Source: Fulvia fulva
Lineage: Eukaryota > Ascomycota > Dothideomycetes > Mycosphaerellales > Mycosphaerellaceae
Length of the DNA stretch: 64,000 nucleotides
Assembly: GCF_020509005.1 (NCBI RefSeq)
Contig: NC_063017.1
Location: forward strand, 4,340,001-4,404,000
Direction of reading: 5' to 3'
Program-made: the position numbers and the translations under genes
Part shown: positions 61,056-64,000 of the stretch, piece after piece
How the letters are laid out: each line of letters opens with the position of its first letter
Position numbering within the stretch: position 1 is the first letter of the stretch
Notes under the pieces: model-generated
Told to the model about the DNA's origin: nothing
Database searches by the model: none
The model's input: the letters and a program-made list of their open reading frames with translations, nothing else

Positions 61056-64000
61056 TCAGGCGTCTGTTGGCCCGTTACCTCCTGATGCGGCTGCAGAGGG
61101 CACTGAGGTGCGTGGGTCCACGCCTTCCTCAGCCATATTGAGCAGCTTGACGAAGTGCTTGTGCTTCTGTGGTGGAAGCAGCTTGGTCAGCCCGTCTGCA
61201 GGCATGTCGTTGGTGCTGAGATACTTGATCTCAATGTCTCCGCGCTGGTCTCGCTGTCGGAGCCAGTGGTGGTGGATGTCAACGTGGCGTAGCTTCGTGT
61301 CAAGCTTTTGCCCTTGTTGGTTGACAAGGCGGATGGTCTGCGTGTTGTCGCAGTACAAGTGGGTGCGCTGATTGAACTGAAGGTGTATCTCAGCGAAGAC
61401 TCGTTCCCACTGTATGAGCTCTGAGGCGGCTTGCGAAAGCCCGAGTAGCTCAGCCTCTGTTGAGGACTTGGTGACAGTGATTTGTTTAGATGCCTTATAA
61501 TCCACTGGTCCACCGAACAGCATGAAGACCCAGCCATTTGAGCTGGTCCTGTCATTATTCATGCCGTAGGACGCGTCCGATGCTCCAAAGAACTCGTGGT
61601 TGCTACCGAGGTGCTCTGGTTGGCTGTGAAGGCCAGTGATGTGTTTGCTGGCGCCATATACAAGGCAGAGGTTCTTGGTCTCCAGGAGATAGCGCAAGCA
61701 CTGATCTGCAAGCTTGAGGTGTGTCTCAGTTGGCTTGGTCAGATACTGCGATAGCATGGACAAGGAAAAGGCGATGTCAGGCCGCGTGTGTGTGGCGGCG
61801 AAGTTGAGGGATCCTATACGTTGTTGGTACGCAAGGATGGCGATAGAGGTGGGTTGATGACCCTCTGGAACGGTCCAATCAAGGTGTTGATCTACTGGCA
61901 CTGTCGTTTTGCGTGCATTCGTGGATATGCTGAATTTGGCGGCTAGCTTCTCAATGTAGTCTTCTTGAGAGAGCCACAGCAAGCGCTTGTTTCTGTCGCG
62001 CGTAACCTTGATTCCTAGGAACCAGGAGAGATCACCGAGCTCGTGCATCTCGTACTTGGCAAGCAGCCGCTGCTTGATGTTGGCAGCATGGGCCTTGTGC
62101 TTGCGGTGGTAGAGCATAACCAGGTCGTCAACGTAAAAGAAGAACATAACCTTGTTGTCATGGTAGATGCATTCGGAGTCCGACAGGGGTACTAGTCCAA
62201 GGGAGGCCAGCGTCTCGGTTAGGGAGTTATACCACAATAAAGGGGACTCCTTCAGACCGTAGAGGGCCTTGACCAGCTTGAGGGCGTGTCCATGGGATGG
62301 CCTGTCGATTCCAGGAGGTAGTTGCAGATACATGGTGTATGGCAGGTCCGAGTTCAGGAAGGCGTTGACAACATCGAATTGTTCGGCTTCTAGGTCGAAG
62401 CTCGCGGCCATAGCACAGCAGAGGCGGAACATGCTTGCTGGCAGTGTGGCGGCGTATGTGTCTAAGTGTGTTCCTTGCAAATCGCCTCTTGCGCATAGCC
62501 TAGCCTTGAAGCTCTTCAGCATGCCGTGCTCGTCCAGTTTGTATTTGTACACCCACTTGAGCGGCAGTAGTGGCCGAAGTCCCTCCTCTTGCTGAGCATC
62601 CTGATCCTTCTCTTCCTTTGTTGCCCATCTGAATGTGCCTGTTGCCAGGGCTTTGGCAAACTCCTTGGCCATAGCTTCGATCCACTGTTGGGAGAAGCGG
62701 TGTTTCATAGCGGCTCGGTAGTTAGAAGGTTCGGGCGGAAGGTCATCGCGGTGCATAGAGGTAGTGGTGTTGACACGCCTTAGAGGGCTGTTGCCTCTTC
62801 GTGTAGGGCTTCGATCGCTCTTGTCGCGATAGGCGCGTGTTCTGGGTCGTATGCCGGACATCTGGCCGATGATTACATTAGCGACCATGATCTGGTGCAG
62901 TGCATGGTGGAAGTAGGCCGTTCGTAGGCGCTTTCCATTCTCTGTGACTGCATAGTTGGACTCCTCTGGTGTGTATAGCTCTGGCTCCAGGGGGAAGAGT
63001 GGTGTGTTGGACGCGTTGTGTGTTAACGCGTCTTCTGGTGGTGTGAATGTGAATGGATATGGCTCGCGATCAGGGTCCGTGTTGCCCATGATCTCCTCAC
63101 GGTCTTCTGCGGTGAGGGCATCCATTATCTGCTGCTGCAGGGTGTCGTAGTAGTCAGTGGTGTTGGGTGCTGACTGCTGTGTGTTGTCTTGAGTCACGTG
63201 ATCTGTTACGTGCTCGATTTGCCGGTCTTTTTGGTTATATGTTGCTGACTCGCGGTGTTGCGGCCAGTGTGGTTCTTGCCCAAGGAGCTTTTGGTGGGCG
63301 TCTCGAGGTTGTTGGGTGTGCGGCTGCTGAGCCTGTTCTTCCACCCCCTCGGCCTGTGCTGTGTCTTGCTCGTGATGAGCGACATACAGGTCGTAGTATT
63401 GTTCAGGCTCTTCAGCCGGTTCCGCTGTTGCGATGTTCTCGACAGGGGTCGTGTACCCTGCTGTCAGGCGTGATGGGTCATAGAACGTGGTCTCATCGAA
63501 GAGGACGTCCTTGACTCGCATAACCCTATCTTTTGATGGGTCCCATACGCGGTAGATGTTAGTGGAGTCGTATCCCACAAGGTAGCCTATGAGCGCTCTC
63601 TCTTGGAGTTTCTCGCTCTTGCCAGGCTGATCTGGTCCATGGATGAACACGTATGCAAGGGAGCCATACACCACCATGTGACCCACGTTCGGAATTCGTC
63701 CTGTTGCCAATTCGAATGGGGTCTTCCAGCCCTTTGACTGGATAGGGGATCGCCAGAGGATGTACACCGCTGCTGCAGTGCATTCTGGCCAAAGCTTTTC
63801 CGGCAATCGTGCGTGGATGCGAATGGTTCTGCTCATGGTGATGATCAGAGCTCCAGCTCTTTCTGCTGGGTCCTGCGCAGGCGCGTATTCCGCGGTTGCG
63901 TGCCATTCAATCTTGTTGTTGTTGATGACTGAGCGAAACACCTTCCCAATGGCGGGCTCGTTGTCGCTGTAGAAGCATACGAACCTGCGACCAATGAAGT
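61056..64000 (-). CDS. Cop-B pol: integrase C-terminal part, RT, RNase H (5' cut by window edge)
   Basis: The frame is open from the right edge to 61056, about 980 codons visible. It starts inside integrase with FVCFYSDNEPAIG (second catalytic Asp) and EYAPAQDPAERAG (catalytic Glu region). A long variable linker rich in Gln, Glu and Thr follows. The RT block has LKWVYKYKLDEHG, FDVVNAFLNS, VKALYGLKESPLLW and FFFYVDDLVMLY (YVDD). RNase H shows GASDASYGMN, VTKSSTEAELLGLS and the end motif STNDMPADGLTKLLPPQKH. There are no stops or frame breaks, so this part looks functional. The linker start KGWKTPFELATGR is typical of Copia integrase ends. Gag and protease lie outside the window. Confidence 0.9.
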   Translation of the reverse strand, partial: FIGRRFVCFYSDNEPAIGKVFRSVINNNKIEWHATAEYAPAQDPAERAGALIITMSRTIRIHARLPEKLWPECTAAAVYILWRSPIQSKGWKTPFELATGRIPNVGHMVVYGSLAYVFIHGPDQPGKSEKLQERALIGYLVGYDSTNIYRVWDPSKDRVMRVKDVLFDETTFYDPSRLTAGYTTPVENIATAEPAEEPEQYYDLYVAHHEQDTAQAEGVEEQAQQPHTQQPRDAHQKLLGQEPHWPQHRESATYNQKDRQIEHVTDHVTQDNTQQSAPNTTDYYDTLQQQIMDALTAEDREEIMGNTDPDREPYPFTFTPPEDALTHNASNTPLFPLEPELYTPEESNYAVTENGKRLRTAYFHHALHQIMVANVIIGQMSGIRPRTRAYRDKSDRSPTRRGNSPLRRVNTTTSMHRDDLPPEPSNYRAAMKHRFSQQWIEAMAKEFAKALATGTFRWATKEEKDQDAQQEEGLRPLLPLKWVYKYKLDEHGMLKSFKARLCARGDLQGTHLDTYAATLPASMFRLCCAMAASFDLEAEQFDVVNAFLNSDLPYTMYLQLPPGIDRPSHGHALKLVKALYGLKESPLLWYNSLTETLASLGLVPLSDSECIYHDNKVMFFFYVDDLVMLYHRKHKAHAANIKQRLLAKYEMHELGDLSWFLGIKVTRDRNKRLLWLSQEDYIEKLAAKFSISTNARKTTVPVDQHLDWTVPEGHQPTSIAILAYQQRIGSLNFAATHTRPDIAFSLSMLSQYLTKPTETHLKLADQCLRYLLETKNLCLVYGASKHITGLHSQPEHLGSNHEFFGASDASYGMNNDRTSSNGWVFMLFGGPVDYKASKQITVTKSSTEAELLGLSQAASELIQWERVFAEIHLQFNQRTHLYCDNTQTIRLVNQQGQKLDTKLRHVDIHHHWLRQRDQRGDIEIKYLSTNDMPADGLTKLLPPQKHKHFVKLLNMAEEGVDPRTSVPSAAASGGNGPTDA

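Larger units (their letters stand above)
59773..64000 (-). mobile_element. Cop-B: Ty1/Copia element, 3' part, runs off the window
   Basis: It starts with a 217-base LTR and continues with a 1.07-kb region without pol, then an uninterrupted pol on the minus strand to the right edge. Not visibly RIP-mutated. The target duplication and 5' LTR lie outside the window. Confidence 0.85.

Overview
This is a chromosomal window from a filamentous ascomycete. Short GT-AG introns of about 50 bp, pyrimidine-rich tracts before start codons, an ENA-type sodium ATPase and clear repeat-induced point mutation (RIP) all support that. A dothideomycete (Capnodiales or Mycosphaerellales) is my best guess from protein style, but I could not test it.

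Positions 1-21000 are an ordinary gene-rich arm: the end of a 6-O-methylguanine-DNA methyltransferase gene, a phytanoyl-CoA dioxygenase family gene, an unknown membrane protein, a one-intron ENA P-type ATPase, an RRM protein, a broken glycosidase-like/ricin-B gene, Xaa-Pro aminopeptidase P, and the mitochondrial arginine enzyme ArgJ, followed by smaller unknown genes. The aminopeptidase and ArgJ genes are divergent and share a 422-bp promoter region.

Positions 21000-24450 are a decay zone with a broken membrane-protein gene, a 60-bp-period repeat and a pogo/Fot-like transposase fragment.

Positions 24450-64000 are a nest of retrotransposons. Gyp-R is one old Ty3/Gypsy chromovirus-type element. 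It starts at 25098 and ends at 52687, is flanked by CCGTA on both sides, and sits inside a Tad1-like LINE. It has been split by four younger insertions, each with its own LTR pair and 5-bp target duplication: Gyp-A (25826-33047, ACGAT), Gyp-B (33355-40316, GGTAG), Cop-A (41563-46291, GTTAC) and Gyp-C (47912-50278, CCTTC). Two more LINE copies, a mutated fragment of a Gyp-A relative and the 3' half of another Copia element (Cop-B) follow. The old layers are saturated with CpA to TpA changes, while the young ones carry only a few, several of which make stop codons.

The most interesting signals are in the Gypsy elements. Gyp-B and Gyp-C each carry, in antisense next to the 3' LTR, an intact gene of about 215 codons for a cysteine-cluster plus coiled-coil protein. 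Gyp-C has lost all of pol yet keeps this gene and gag. Gyp-A and Gyp-B have canonical-looking -1 frameshift signals (GGGAAAT and GGGAAAA plus a stem) at the gag-pol junction. All four Gypsy elements show an 8-9-nt match between the primer site and their own LTR that differs in sequence from element to element, which points to Tf1-type self-priming. Cop-A has a primer site matching the anticodon arm of initiator tRNA-Met. No rRNA, CRISPR array or ordinary tRNA gene was recognised.
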